Positions 16,871 through 24,025 of a stretch of DNA of 64,000 nt are shown piece after piece. The notes beneath the pieces were generated by a model. It was not told the origin of the DNA, did no database searches, and was given only the letters and a program-made list of their open reading frames with translations. Positions within the stretch are counted from its first letter, which is position 1; each line of letters opens with the position of its first letter. Position numbers and translations under genes: made by a program. Location: NCBI RefSeq assembly GCF_019400745.1, contig NZ_WJIB01000005.1, forward strand, positions 186,001 to 250,000, in the 5' to 3' direction. The stretch is from Cohnella sp. CFH 77786. Its GTDB lineage: Bacteria > Bacillota > Bacilli > Paenibacillales > Paenibacillaceae.

Positions 16871-18832
16871 GTGAAAAAATTACTAAGCCTCTGGCTCGCG
16901 ATTTGCTTGATGGCGGGAGGCTTCGGAGGGTCATCCGCATCGGCAGCCGACGAGGGCGGCGAGTTGCGAATCGTAGAGCCGATCGGCGAAAAAGCCCTGC
17001 TTATGAGCGACGGGTCGATGTGGACATGGGACGCCACGAACATGATCCGCACGCCGGGAAACTTCGCCGCCGCGGCCGGGGAAGATTATCGGGGCGGATA
17101 CGCGTTGACATCGGACGGGCGAGCGGCCGCCTGGTCGTTCGGACGGCCGAAGATTTTGCCGAATCTGACCGGAGTTCGCCAGGTGACCCACGGGTATTTC
17201 CTCAAGTCCGACGGGACCGTGTGGACCGAGTCCGGACAGGAGAAGGATTATGCGGATATCGCCTTGATTGACGCGAATTCCCGTTTCTTCGCGGCGCTCT
17301 CCCGCAAGGGCGATGTCATTTACGACGGATCTTACGGCATCAAGAAATTGGGCAACGTCGCAGACGCGGCTTCCGTGGTTACCCTTGCCGTAGCGGACAA
17401 CATGGTCGCTTTATTGTACAACAGCGGGAAAGTGACGATCTACGATACCGCCATCTTCGACGATCATGGCCGCATTGTTCCCGTCACGTCTGCGGAGGAT
17501 GCCGTACATATCGCCTATGCGGCGAAAACGGAGAAGCCTCTTGGCGAATCCGACAAGCTGATCATCACGCGCAAAGACGGATCCGTGTGGATTACGGGAA
17601 AATACGAGAAGAGATTCACTCCGACGACGAAAATCGAGGGACTTGCGGACATCGTAAGAACGGCCCCGCTCACCAACGAGAAACGTTTTTACAAGCAAGG
17701 CCGCAACGGCGACTGGGTGCTGTACGATAACGGAGCGATCAAGCCGCTTAAGGTTCCCGCCGTCCAATCGTTGGCCGTCTCCCTCTCGAATCCGCAACCG
17801 AACGTAGGGGAGAGCGTCGAGGTCGACATTTCGGAAACCTATACGAACGGCGCGAAAATCAAAGTGGCGCCGTCAGAAGCCGAAATCGCGGTCGAGAAGC
17901 CGCATTTGCTGAAGCTGCAGGCAGACGGAACGTTGAAGGTGCTCGGAGTCGGCGAATCGAAGGTCGCCGTTACCTCGGGCGGACAGACCGCTTCCGTTAC
18001 CCTCTCATCCGCGCTTAGACATAGCCTGAAATACGCGAAACAAGTGAAGGGTATCGCTTATGTGCCGATAAAACCGGTCATCCAGGCGATCGGAGGAACG
18101 GTAACGAAGTCCTCGGAGGCCGGCGGGTTGGATATCAAGGTCGGAGAGACTGCACTGAAGCTGAAAACCGGCGATTTGAACGCGACCCTAAACGGTCGGC
18201 CCTATCGGATGAAAGCGGCCATGATCGCGGAGGGAGGGGAGAGCTATATCCCCGCCTCCTTATTGTCCGATTCATGCGGCGCGTCGGTGAAGTGGAACGA
18301 CAAATGGAAGCAGGTCGAGATCTCGTTCGGCAAATCCGTCTTGACCGTCGTATCCGCGGAAACGGCCGCCCTCGTCAAGAAGGCGGCGCAGGGAAGTCTC
18401 GCCCGGTACATCGGGAAATCCTATTGGGTCAATCATTTCCAGGATTACGAACGTTTCACGAAGGTGACGATCGTCGACATCTTGCCGGACGATACCGGAG
18501 ACTTTGCCATCGTCTTCAAGACCCCGTCAGGCAAGAAGCTGACCACATATCCGATGAGGGCTTCTTACATCCCCGATCTGCTTGGCGCCAGCGATACCTT
18601 CCTGACTTACGACCCTTATAAGAAATACAAATGGTCGTCTTCCGTGTGGAAGCATGTCAAGGCGGGGGAAGTCGTGCTCGGCATGACCAAGGACCAGGTC
18701 GCGCTGGCTTGGGGAGCTCCGGCGAGCAAAACGGTAACGACCGCGAACGGCAAAAAGATCGAAGTCTGGGTGTACGGCAATTTCAACTCCGTCGGTTTCG
18801 TGAACGGCAGCGTTGTTTTGATCTATTCCTAA
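16871..18832 (+). CDS. Secreted RCC1-like / copper-amine-oxidase N-domain protein
   Basis: A 653-residue exported protein. A GTG start (10 bases after GGGAG) leads into the signal peptide MKKLLSLWLAICLMAGGFGGSSASA with an Ala-x-Ala cleavage site. Residues about 35-300 contain repeats of the kind LMSDGSMWTWD, LTSDGRAAAWS and LKSDGTVWTES, the RCC1-type beta-propeller seen in Paenibacillus surface proteins. A Big-like segment (about 300-375) follows, then a copper-amine-oxidase N1-type domain (YVPIKPVIQAIGGTV to NDKWKQVEIS, about 390-490). The C-terminal 150 residues end in a segment resembling SmpA/BamE-like motifs (GMTKDQVALAWGAPA). No enzymatic residues are apparent; a cell-wall structural or binding role is likely. 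Confidence 0.8.
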   Translation: MKKLLSLWLAICLMAGGFGGSSASAADEGGELRIVEPIGEKALLMSDGSMWTWDATNMIRTPGNFAAAAGEDYRGGYALTSDGRAAAWSFGRPKILPNLTGVRQVTHGYFLKSDGTVWTESGQEKDYADIALIDANSRFFAALSRKGDVIYDGSYGIKKLGNVADAASVVTLAVADNMVALLYNSGKVTIYDTAIFDDHGRIVPVTSAEDAVHIAYAAKTEKPLGESDKLIITRKDGSVWITGKYEKRFTPTTKIEGLADIVRTAPLTNEKRFYKQGRNGDWVLYDNGAIKPLKVPAVQSLAVSLSNPQPNVGESVEVDISETYTNGAKIKVAPSEAEIAVEKPHLLKLQADGTLKVLGVGESKVAVTSGGQTASVTLSSALRHSLKYAKQVKGIAYVPIKPVIQAIGGTVTKSSEAGGLDIKVGETALKLKTGDLNATLNGRPYRMKAAMIAEGGESYIPASLLSDSCGASVKWNDKWKQVEISFGKSVLTVVSAETAALVKKAAQGSLARYIGKSYWVNHFQDYERFTKVTIVDILPDDTGDFAIVFKTPSGKKLTTYPMRASYIPDLLGASDTFLTYDPYKKYKWSSSVWKHVKAGEVVLGMTKDQVALAWGAPASKTVTTANGKKIEVWVYGNFNSVGFVNGSVVLIYS

Positions 18833-18846
18833 TGATTCGTTGACAG

Positions 18847-18878
18847 GCTGGCGCCGCATCTCTTGGCGCCAGCTTTTT
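18847..18878 (+). terminator. Terminator after the RCC1-like gene
   Basis: GCTGGCGCC (18847-18855) pairs with GGCGCCAGC (18865-18873), 9-base loop, then TTTTT. Confidence 0.95.
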
Positions 18879-19005
18879 GCTTGCAGGAAGTCGTTTGATT
18901 TATCTTCATCAAACTTTTTCATCCCTATCATCGAAAAACCTCATTTCCGCGCTGGATTGCCATGCTTATAATCGAGATAATGATCTTGATGAGGAGGCAG
19001 CGGTT

Positions 19006-19338
19006 ATGAATGGATTCCAAGAGCCGCCATTGAAGGCCTATTACGCCGTCATCTTTACGAGTCAACGGACACCCGGGGATAATGGCTACGGGGAAACGGA
19101 CCGGAGAATGGATGAACTTGTATCGGAGCAGCTCGGATTCCTCGGAGCCGAAAGCGTCAGGAACGAATCTGGATTCGGCATTACGATCTCTTATTGGTCG
19201 AGCCTGGAAGCGATCCGGAACTGGAAGAAGAACGAAGCGCACCGAGCCGCGCAAGAGAAGGGCAGGGAAGCCTGGTACGAGAAATACACGGTCCGGGTGT
19301 GCAAAGTCGAGCGGGAGTATTCCTTTCAAGCGGAATAA
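19006..19338 (+). CDS. ABM-fold protein (YqjZ-like putative monooxygenase)
   Basis: A 110-residue protein of the antibiotic-biosynthesis-monooxygenase (dimeric alpha-beta barrel) fold. Characteristic segments are YYAVIFTSQRT, DELVSEQLGFLGAESVR, GITISYWSSLEAIRNWKKN and HRAAQEKGREAWYEKYTVRVCKVER, closest to YqjZ-type members. Such proteins are small cytoplasmic enzymes or stress proteins; substrates are mostly unknown. The start ATG 19006 is set by GAGGAGG (18991-18997). The frame is open further upstream, but those residues do not fit the family. It stands alone between two terminators. Confidence 0.82.
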   Translation: MNGFQEPPLKAYYAVIFTSQRTPGDNGYGETDRRMDELVSEQLGFLGAESVRNESGFGITISYWSSLEAIRNWKKNEAHRAAQEKGREAWYEKYTVRVCKVEREYSFQAE

Positions 19339-19370
19339 GACGTCACGGCCCGATCGCTCAGCCATCGGCT

Positions 19371-19393
19371 GCCTCGGTAACGAGGCATTTTTT
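19371..19393 (+). terminator. Terminator after the ABM gene
   Basis: GCCTCG-GTAA-CGAGGC (19371-19386), a stable GNRA tetraloop hairpin, followed by ATTTTTT. Confidence 0.9.
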
Positions 19394-19402
19394 ATTGACG
19401 GC

Positions 19403-19591
19403 GGACCATTTAACAAACAACGATCAGTCGCGGAGTTGCTCGAAAACCGGTTCCATCAGCACGGCATCCGTACGAAACGAGAAGTGCAAAGGGGGCTGGA
19501 CCGCGGCTCCTGGGCCGCGTTGAAGCACATGTACCCGAATGCCGATATTCCCGTCATCCAATTGTCGGTACATCCTTTTCTGCCGCCAAGG
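19403..19591 (+). pseudogene. Remnant of a DODA/LigB-type extradiol dioxygenase
   Basis: About 63 codons between the terminator and the GTP cyclohydrolase start read like the internal part of a 4,5-DOPA dioxygenase-type (LigB superfamily) enzyme. The key stretch is RGLDRGSWAALKHMYPNADIPVIQLS; intact enzymes have RGLDHGxW at this place, so the conserved His has become Arg. Both the metal-binding N-terminal part and the C-terminal half are missing. The fragment is in frame with the downstream gene by chance, but that gene has its own ribosome site. I read it as a decayed gene. Confidence 0.6.
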
Positions 19592-19657
19592 AACAATATA
19601 ACATCGCTGTGTTTCGATATTGAACCAAGCCAAACGGACGACCAGAGGAGACGGAAC

Positions 19658-20419
19658 ATGCCCGCCACGAAACCTTTCGATTCCAAAGCCATCTCACTGC
19701 TGAAGGACAAAGTTCGCCTGATCCGATCGGGCAACAAAGCCATATATCTCGTAGGTCCAATCCGATTGCCGGTAAACCTGGACGGGCAGACGATCGAATT
19801 CAATTGGTACTGCTGGTTGAATTGCAATGAGGTCACGGAGGATATCGAACGAATCGTCGAGAAGCTGTCCTCCGTCAATCTGGCCGAGTTTCAACAGTCC
19901 AGCGTGCTGGTCCACGGGGATTTCCGACATGCCGAACATGCGCTTATCCGATTCCATTCCATCTGCCACACCGGGGACATTTTCGGCAGCAAGCGATGCG
20001 ATTGCGGTTACCAGTTGAAGCAGTCGATGAAGCACATCGCCGAGAGCGGTCATGGCGCGCTGTTTTATCTGGCGAACCACGAAGGCAGGGGAATCGGGCT
20101 CTTCAGCAAAGCCCTTGCCTATATTCTGCAAGAAAACGGATACGATACGGTGGATGCGAACCATATGCTCGGCTTCGCGGACGATACGCGCAGCTACGGC
20201 GACGCGATCGAGGTACTGAAGGCGCTCCGGACGAAGCCGGTCACGCTGATCACGAACAATCCCCGCAAGCTTGAAGCCTTAAAGGCGGCGGGCTTGTCCG
20301 TCGAGGATCGGGTGCAGCTATGGGGCGACGTGTCCGAATACAACGAGAAGTACTTACGGACGAAAATCGAACGCTCCGGGCATCTGAACGAAGAAGAAGG
20401 ATGCTGCGATAACGACTAA
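19658..20419 (+). CDS. Stand-alone GTP cyclohydrolase II
   Basis: A 253-residue RibA-type GTP cyclohydrolase II that opens GTP to a diaminopyrimidine, formate and pyrophosphate. The zinc ligands are the three cysteines of CHTGDIFGSKRCDCG (C-x10-C-x-C). The catalytic/nucleotide loop HEGRGIGL and the end block LITNNPRKLEAL are present. The middle block reads DDTRSYGDAIEVL rather than the usual DxRDYGxGAQIL, so it is a divergent paralogue. It lacks the RibB half and is not in a riboflavin operon, so it may feed a specialised pathway. The start ATG 19658 follows AGAGGAG; a longer reading back to 19082 crosses a terminator and is rejected. Confidence 0.85.
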   Translation: MPATKPFDSKAISLLKDKVRLIRSGNKAIYLVGPIRLPVNLDGQTIEFNWYCWLNCNEVTEDIERIVEKLSSVNLAEFQQSSVLVHGDFRHAEHALIRFHSICHTGDIFGSKRCDCGYQLKQSMKHIAESGHGALFYLANHEGRGIGLFSKALAYILQENGYDTVDANHMLGFADDTRSYGDAIEVLKALRTKPVTLITNNPRKLEALKAAGLSVEDRVQLWGDVSEYNEKYLRTKIERSGHLNEEEGCCDND

Positions 20420-20445
20420 AACCCGCGCTCGGCGCGGGTTTTACG
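20418..20445 (+). terminator. Terminator after the GTP cyclohydrolase gene
   Basis: AAAACCCGCGC (20418-20428) and GCGCGGGTTTT (20432-20442) pair around a 3-base loop. Confidence 0.9.
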
Positions 20446-20506
20446 TTAGCATCATTTCCATCCGGCAAACCGGGCTAGCGAGTCAGTATCTTGTGTTGCC
20501 AATCAT

Positions 20507-21925
20507 CTATAATGCCGATTCCACGGTTTCGGTGCCTGCCGAGAGCGTTCCTTGCTGCGGACTTTGACCGGGAGATTTGGCGTCCTTAACCTCCGCTTTG
20601 ACATCGTGCTTCACTTTCGCCAGGCGAGCCCGTTTCGCGGACAAATGACGTTTCAAAAACGCGACGGTCCGTTCCAATTTCAGGAGGTGCGTTCCTTTCA
20701 CGAGAACGGCCGTGTTCGGGCCAATCGTCTTGGCCAAAGCCCGATGCAGCGCCGGCCTGGTCTGATAGCTGTGTATGCGGGCCGCAGGGAAACCGGCTTC
20801 CTTCGCTCCTTGAGCGATATGAAGGGCTAGCTTGCCGATCGTGAACAAATGGGACAAACCTTTGCTTGCGGCATACCGGCCTACATCTTTATGTCCTTTC
20901 ACCGCATATTTCCCCAAATCCTTCATGTAGCCGATGACCGCAATGCGGTTTTTCCGGCCGATGGTCGACAACACGTCCAACGCCGCCTTGGTCGCGTTCG
21001 GATTGGAGCTGAAGGTGTCGTCGATGATGGTAATCCGGTTCGGCCGTTCCGTCCGGACGAGTCTCCTGTAGGGGATCGGGTACCGGGCGAGACCTCTTCT
21101 TATGTGGCCGGTCGAGAAACCAAGCCGATGACTCACGGCAATGGCATTCAACGCGTTATAGACATTGTGCGCCCCTAAGCACGGGATGCGGAATCCCGTG
21201 TCTTTGCCGTTTAACCGCACGCGAAAAGAAACCCCTTGCCTGGTGGTTTTCACTTGGCGCGCCCTGTAATCCGCCCGTTTTCGAACGCCTACCGTTACCC
21301 GGGTACCTTTAAAGCCTTTGGTCCACAGCAGCTTGGAGTTGGCGTCGTCGGCATTGAGCACGAGCAATCCCGTCGGCTTCATGTATCGGATCATTTCGGA
21401 TTTGGCCTTCGCGATGCCTTGGACCCTGTTCCCAAGCTTACCGATGTGTGCCGTTCCCACGTTGGTAATGATCCCGACCGTCGGTTGCATGGCTTTGCAG
21501 TGCGCCCGGATGATACCGAAGCCCATCATGCCGTACTCCATGACTGCGGCGCGGTGGTGGGAGCGAATCTGTTTGGCGTAACGGCGGGTGGCCGAGACGG
21601 AGTTGTGGTTGGAGTAGGTTTTCAATATTTTCCAACGCGTGCGCAAGATGGAGGCGATCATTTCCTTGGTCGTCGTTTTCCCCGCGCTGCCGGTGACGGC
21701 GATGACGTGGAGTTTGCGTTTCGCGATGCGAATCCCTCGCTTTCCAATGTCCTTGCCATACCTTATGCCGGGTAAAAATGGTCGGATTAGACGATTGCCG
21801 TCTAAAATTTGGGTGTATGGCAGGTGGCGGGAGGGGAGGGTAGACTCGTATAGTGTAGGGGCTCTCGACGAGCGGGAAGCCAATACCTGGAGGAAACGGG
21901 GGATCTCGCGAATGCGGTTGCCCAA
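20507..21925 (-). CDS. Mur-ligase-family protein (MurF-like, no N-terminal domain)
   Basis: About 472 residues. The central Mur ligase domain has the P-loop VTGSAGKTTTKE and conserved NVGTAHIGKLG and AKSEM blocks. The C-terminal domain carries DDTFSSNPNATKAALD and VLVKGTHLLKLE, closest to MurF, which adds D-Ala-D-Ala to UDP-MurNAc-tripeptide. The MurF N-terminal substrate domain is absent and replaced by about 75 basic residues. The C-terminal 50 residues are a charged Lys/Ala tail, so a different peptide or polymer acceptor is possible. In-frame TAA lies just upstream of TTG 21925, so the start must be that TTG or an internal one; neither has a good ribosome site. The 5' end overlaps the divergent MppP-like gene. 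Confidence 0.75.
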   Translation of the reverse strand: MGNRIREIPRFLQVLASRSSRAPTLYESTLPSRHLPYTQILDGNRLIRPFLPGIRYGKDIGKRGIRIAKRKLHVIAVTGSAGKTTTKEMIASILRTRWKILKTYSNHNSVSATRRYAKQIRSHHRAAVMEYGMMGFGIIRAHCKAMQPTVGIITNVGTAHIGKLGNRVQGIAKAKSEMIRYMKPTGLLVLNADDANSKLLWTKGFKGTRVTVGVRKRADYRARQVKTTRQGVSFRVRLNGKDTGFRIPCLGAHNVYNALNAIAVSHRLGFSTGHIRRGLARYPIPYRRLVRTERPNRITIIDDTFSSNPNATKAALDVLSTIGRKNRIAVIGYMKDLGKYAVKGHKDVGRYAASKGLSHLFTIGKLALHIAQGAKEAGFPAARIHSYQTRPALHRALAKTIGPNTAVLVKGTHLLKLERTVAFLKRHLSAKRARLAKVKHDVKAEVKDAKSPGQSPQQGTLSAGTETVESAL

Positions 21926-23033
21926 TTTGACGCGTTACGAGTCGATCGGCATCAACCGGACGTTTAATCTGGCAGACGGTCATGCGCATCAGCCGCAATC
22001 CGTCTCGCAGCGGCAGATCGTCGGCCGTCTGCCCGAGTTGTTCGACGAGGCGGAATACGCGCGTCAATCCGACTTGGAGGAAGAATTCCGCGGTCTCTTC
22101 TACGGCCTGGCTGGACAGCGAACCGCCGCAACGCTTCCCAGAGCGTTATGCTGTTATTCCGCGTCCCTGTCCACCGATTTGATCGCCACTTACGCGGCTT
22201 CCAGAGGGCTGCGGGTGGCCCTGCTTCATCCGTGCTTCGACAACCTGGCGACCATAATGAAAAGAAGAGAGGTTCCCTTGGTTCCCTTGAGCGAGCAACA
22301 ATTGTCGCCGGAACGTTTGGACGACACCTTCGCGAATCTTGCCGCAGACGCCGTATTCCTGACGCTGCCGAACAATCCGACCGGCTTCGAAATGTCCCGC
22401 GAAGCTTGGGAACGGCTGGTCTCGCTCTGCGGAAGATTCGATAAGCTGCTCATCCTGGATTTCACGTTCCGATTCTTCTCCCGGCAGCCGTTCTGGGACC
22501 AATACGAATTGCTGGAACAATCGGGCATCCGTTATCTCGCCGTAGAGGATACGGGGAAAACCTGGCCCACTCAAGACTTGAAATGCAGCATCTTGGCCAT
22601 GAGCCCGGATTTGCACGCGGACATTCTCGAGCTGCACAATGACATTTTGCTGAACGTGTCGCCGTTCATTCTGAGGCTGCTCAACGAGTATTTGAAAGAT
22701 ACCGAGCGGGAAGGTCTTCCATCGGCGATATGGGCGACGATCGACCGCAACCGGCAGATGGTGAGGGAAGCGATCGACTCTACATTCCTGTTTCCGGAGA
22801 ATCCCGATTCGACGATCAGCGTGGAATGGCTCCGCATCCGGAATCCCAGCATCCGCAGCGTGGATCTGGTAGACCGGCTGCATGGGCATGGACTTGGCAT
22901 CCTCCCGGGCGATCACTTCTATTGGGCGGACTTAAGCGAAGGAGAGCGCTTCGTCCGATTCGCCCTGGCCAGAAGTCCGGAGATGGTCGAGCGGGCTTGC
23001 TCCATTCTGCGGGAAGGTATCGGACTTCGATGA
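21912..23033 (+). CDS. MppP/Ind4-like PLP-dependent L-arginine oxidase family enzyme
   Basis: A 373-residue fold-type I PLP enzyme. It matches MppP (an arginine hydroxylase of enduracididine synthesis) and related O2-using arginine oxidases block by block: NLADGHAHQ near the N-terminus, CYSASLS, HPCFDNLATIM, LPNNPTG, LDFTFRFF, the PLP-lysine segment VEDTGKTWPTQDLK, NDILLNVSPFIL and FYWADLSEGERFVRFALARS. Ordinary aminotransferases lack the N-terminal ADGHARQ-type helix, which closes the MppP active site. The expected reaction is oxidation of L-Arg to 4-hydroxy-2-ketoarginine or dehydroarginine with O2. The start ATG 21912 follows GGGGGAT. The stop overlaps the start of a D-2-hydroxyacid dehydrogenase, and both lie next to an NRPS/PKS cluster. 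Confidence 0.82.
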   Translation: MRLPNLTRYESIGINRTFNLADGHAHQPQSVSQRQIVGRLPELFDEAEYARQSDLEEEFRGLFYGLAGQRTAATLPRALCCYSASLSTDLIATYAASRGLRVALLHPCFDNLATIMKRREVPLVPLSEQQLSPERLDDTFANLAADAVFLTLPNNPTGFEMSREAWERLVSLCGRFDKLLILDFTFRFFSRQPFWDQYELLEQSGIRYLAVEDTGKTWPTQDLKCSILAMSPDLHADILELHNDILLNVSPFILRLLNEYLKDTEREGLPSAIWATIDRNRQMVREAIDSTFLFPENPDSTISVEWLRIRNPSIRSVDLVDRLHGHGLGILPGDHFYWADLSEGERFVRFALARSPEMVERACSILREGIGLR

Positions 23034-23980
23034 AAATCGTCTACTTGGATAAGCCGACCTACATGCCGGATTCGTTCGTCCGCGAGATGGGGAAGCTTGG
23101 CGCGTTTGAAATCTACGAAGACCGGCCGGATGAAGAGACGGCCGTTCGCAGGCTGACGGAGGCGGACATCGCCATCGTGGAATGGACCCGGTTGACGGCA
23201 GATATGTTCGCGCGGATCCGCAGGCTGCAATATCTGAGCCTCGTCATGACCTCTTGCGATTTGATCGACCTTCCGGCCGCCGGAGCTGCCGGTATCGAGG
23301 TTTCCAACTGCCCGACCTATTCCGCGCGGTCGGTCGCAGAGCACGTATTTGCCTTGCTGATGGCGGTAAACCGCCGCATCCTCCATGCGGACCGGACGGT
23401 GCGGCAAGGCGGCAGCCATGTTTACGGACCTTTTCTGGGCAAGGAGTTGTTCGGAGCCACGTTCGGCGTCATCGGAACCGGCCGAATCGGACAGGAGGCT
23501 GCGCGCATTGCGCGCGGCTTCGGCATGCGGGTGATCGGCTCGAACCTTTCGGGCAGGGAAGTTCCGGGTATCGAGAGGAAAGAGCTGGAGGAACTGATGC
23601 GCGAAAGCGATGTCGTTTCGGTACATGCGCCGCACAATGATACGACGAGAGGCATGCTGTCCGCCGAGCTGCTCGCCTCGATGAAACCGTCCGCGATACT
23701 CATCAATACTTGCCGGGCCGCCTTGGTCGATGAGGAGGCGCTGTTCTCGCTGCTGCGGGACGGGAGAATCGCCGGCGCGGGGCTGGACGACGTGGCGAAG
23801 GTGAGGGACAATCCGTTGTACGCGCTCGGCAACGTCGTGTTCAGCCCGGGATCCGCATGGTACACCCGCGAAGCACGGGACGCGAACATGGTAGAGCTGC
23901 TCGAAAATATCCGGAGCTACGTAAACGGAACGCCGAAGAATATCGTGAACGGGAAGTATTTGTCGGGTCGCAGACTCTAA
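23030..23980 (+). CDS. D-2-hydroxyacid dehydrogenase family oxidoreductase
   Basis: A 316-residue NAD(P)-dependent D-2-hydroxyacid dehydrogenase. The Rossmann motif is FGVIGTGRIGQEAARIARGFGMRVIG. The catalytic Arg sits in INTCRAALVDEEAL and the Glu in the following region. The usual catalytic His position reads PGSAWYTREA, which is the altered form seen in some members. The start overlaps the upstream stop (ATGA), so it is coupled to the MppP-like gene. I infer that it reduces a 2-keto acid or imine produced by that enzyme from arginine, as imine/ketone reductases do beside Ind4-type oxidases. The true substrate is not known. Confidence 0.85.
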   Translation: MKIVYLDKPTYMPDSFVREMGKLGAFEIYEDRPDEETAVRRLTEADIAIVEWTRLTADMFARIRRLQYLSLVMTSCDLIDLPAAGAAGIEVSNCPTYSARSVAEHVFALLMAVNRRILHADRTVRQGGSHVYGPFLGKELFGATFGVIGTGRIGQEAARIARGFGMRVIGSNLSGREVPGIERKELEELMRESDVVSVHAPHNDTTRGMLSAELLASMKPSAILINTCRAALVDEEALFSLLRDGRIAGAGLDDVAKVRDNPLYALGNVVFSPGSAWYTREARDANMVELLENIRSYVNGTPKNIVNGKYLSGRRL

Positions 23981-23991
23981 TCCGGTGCGCG

Positions 23992-24022
23992 AAAGCCCCG
24001 TTCCTGTGCGGAACGGGGTTTT
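23992..24022. terminator. Bidirectional terminator, dehydrogenase / BtrH-like gene
   Basis: CCCCGTTCC (23996-24004) pairs with GGAACGGGG (24010-24018) around a 5-base loop; A- and T-runs flank it. Confidence 0.9.
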
Positions 24023-24025
24023 GGT

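Noticed and set aside
19082..19657. A long N-terminal extension of GTP cyclohydrolase II
   Set aside because: The frame crosses the ABM gene and a rho-independent terminator; a clear ribosome site precedes ATG 19658.
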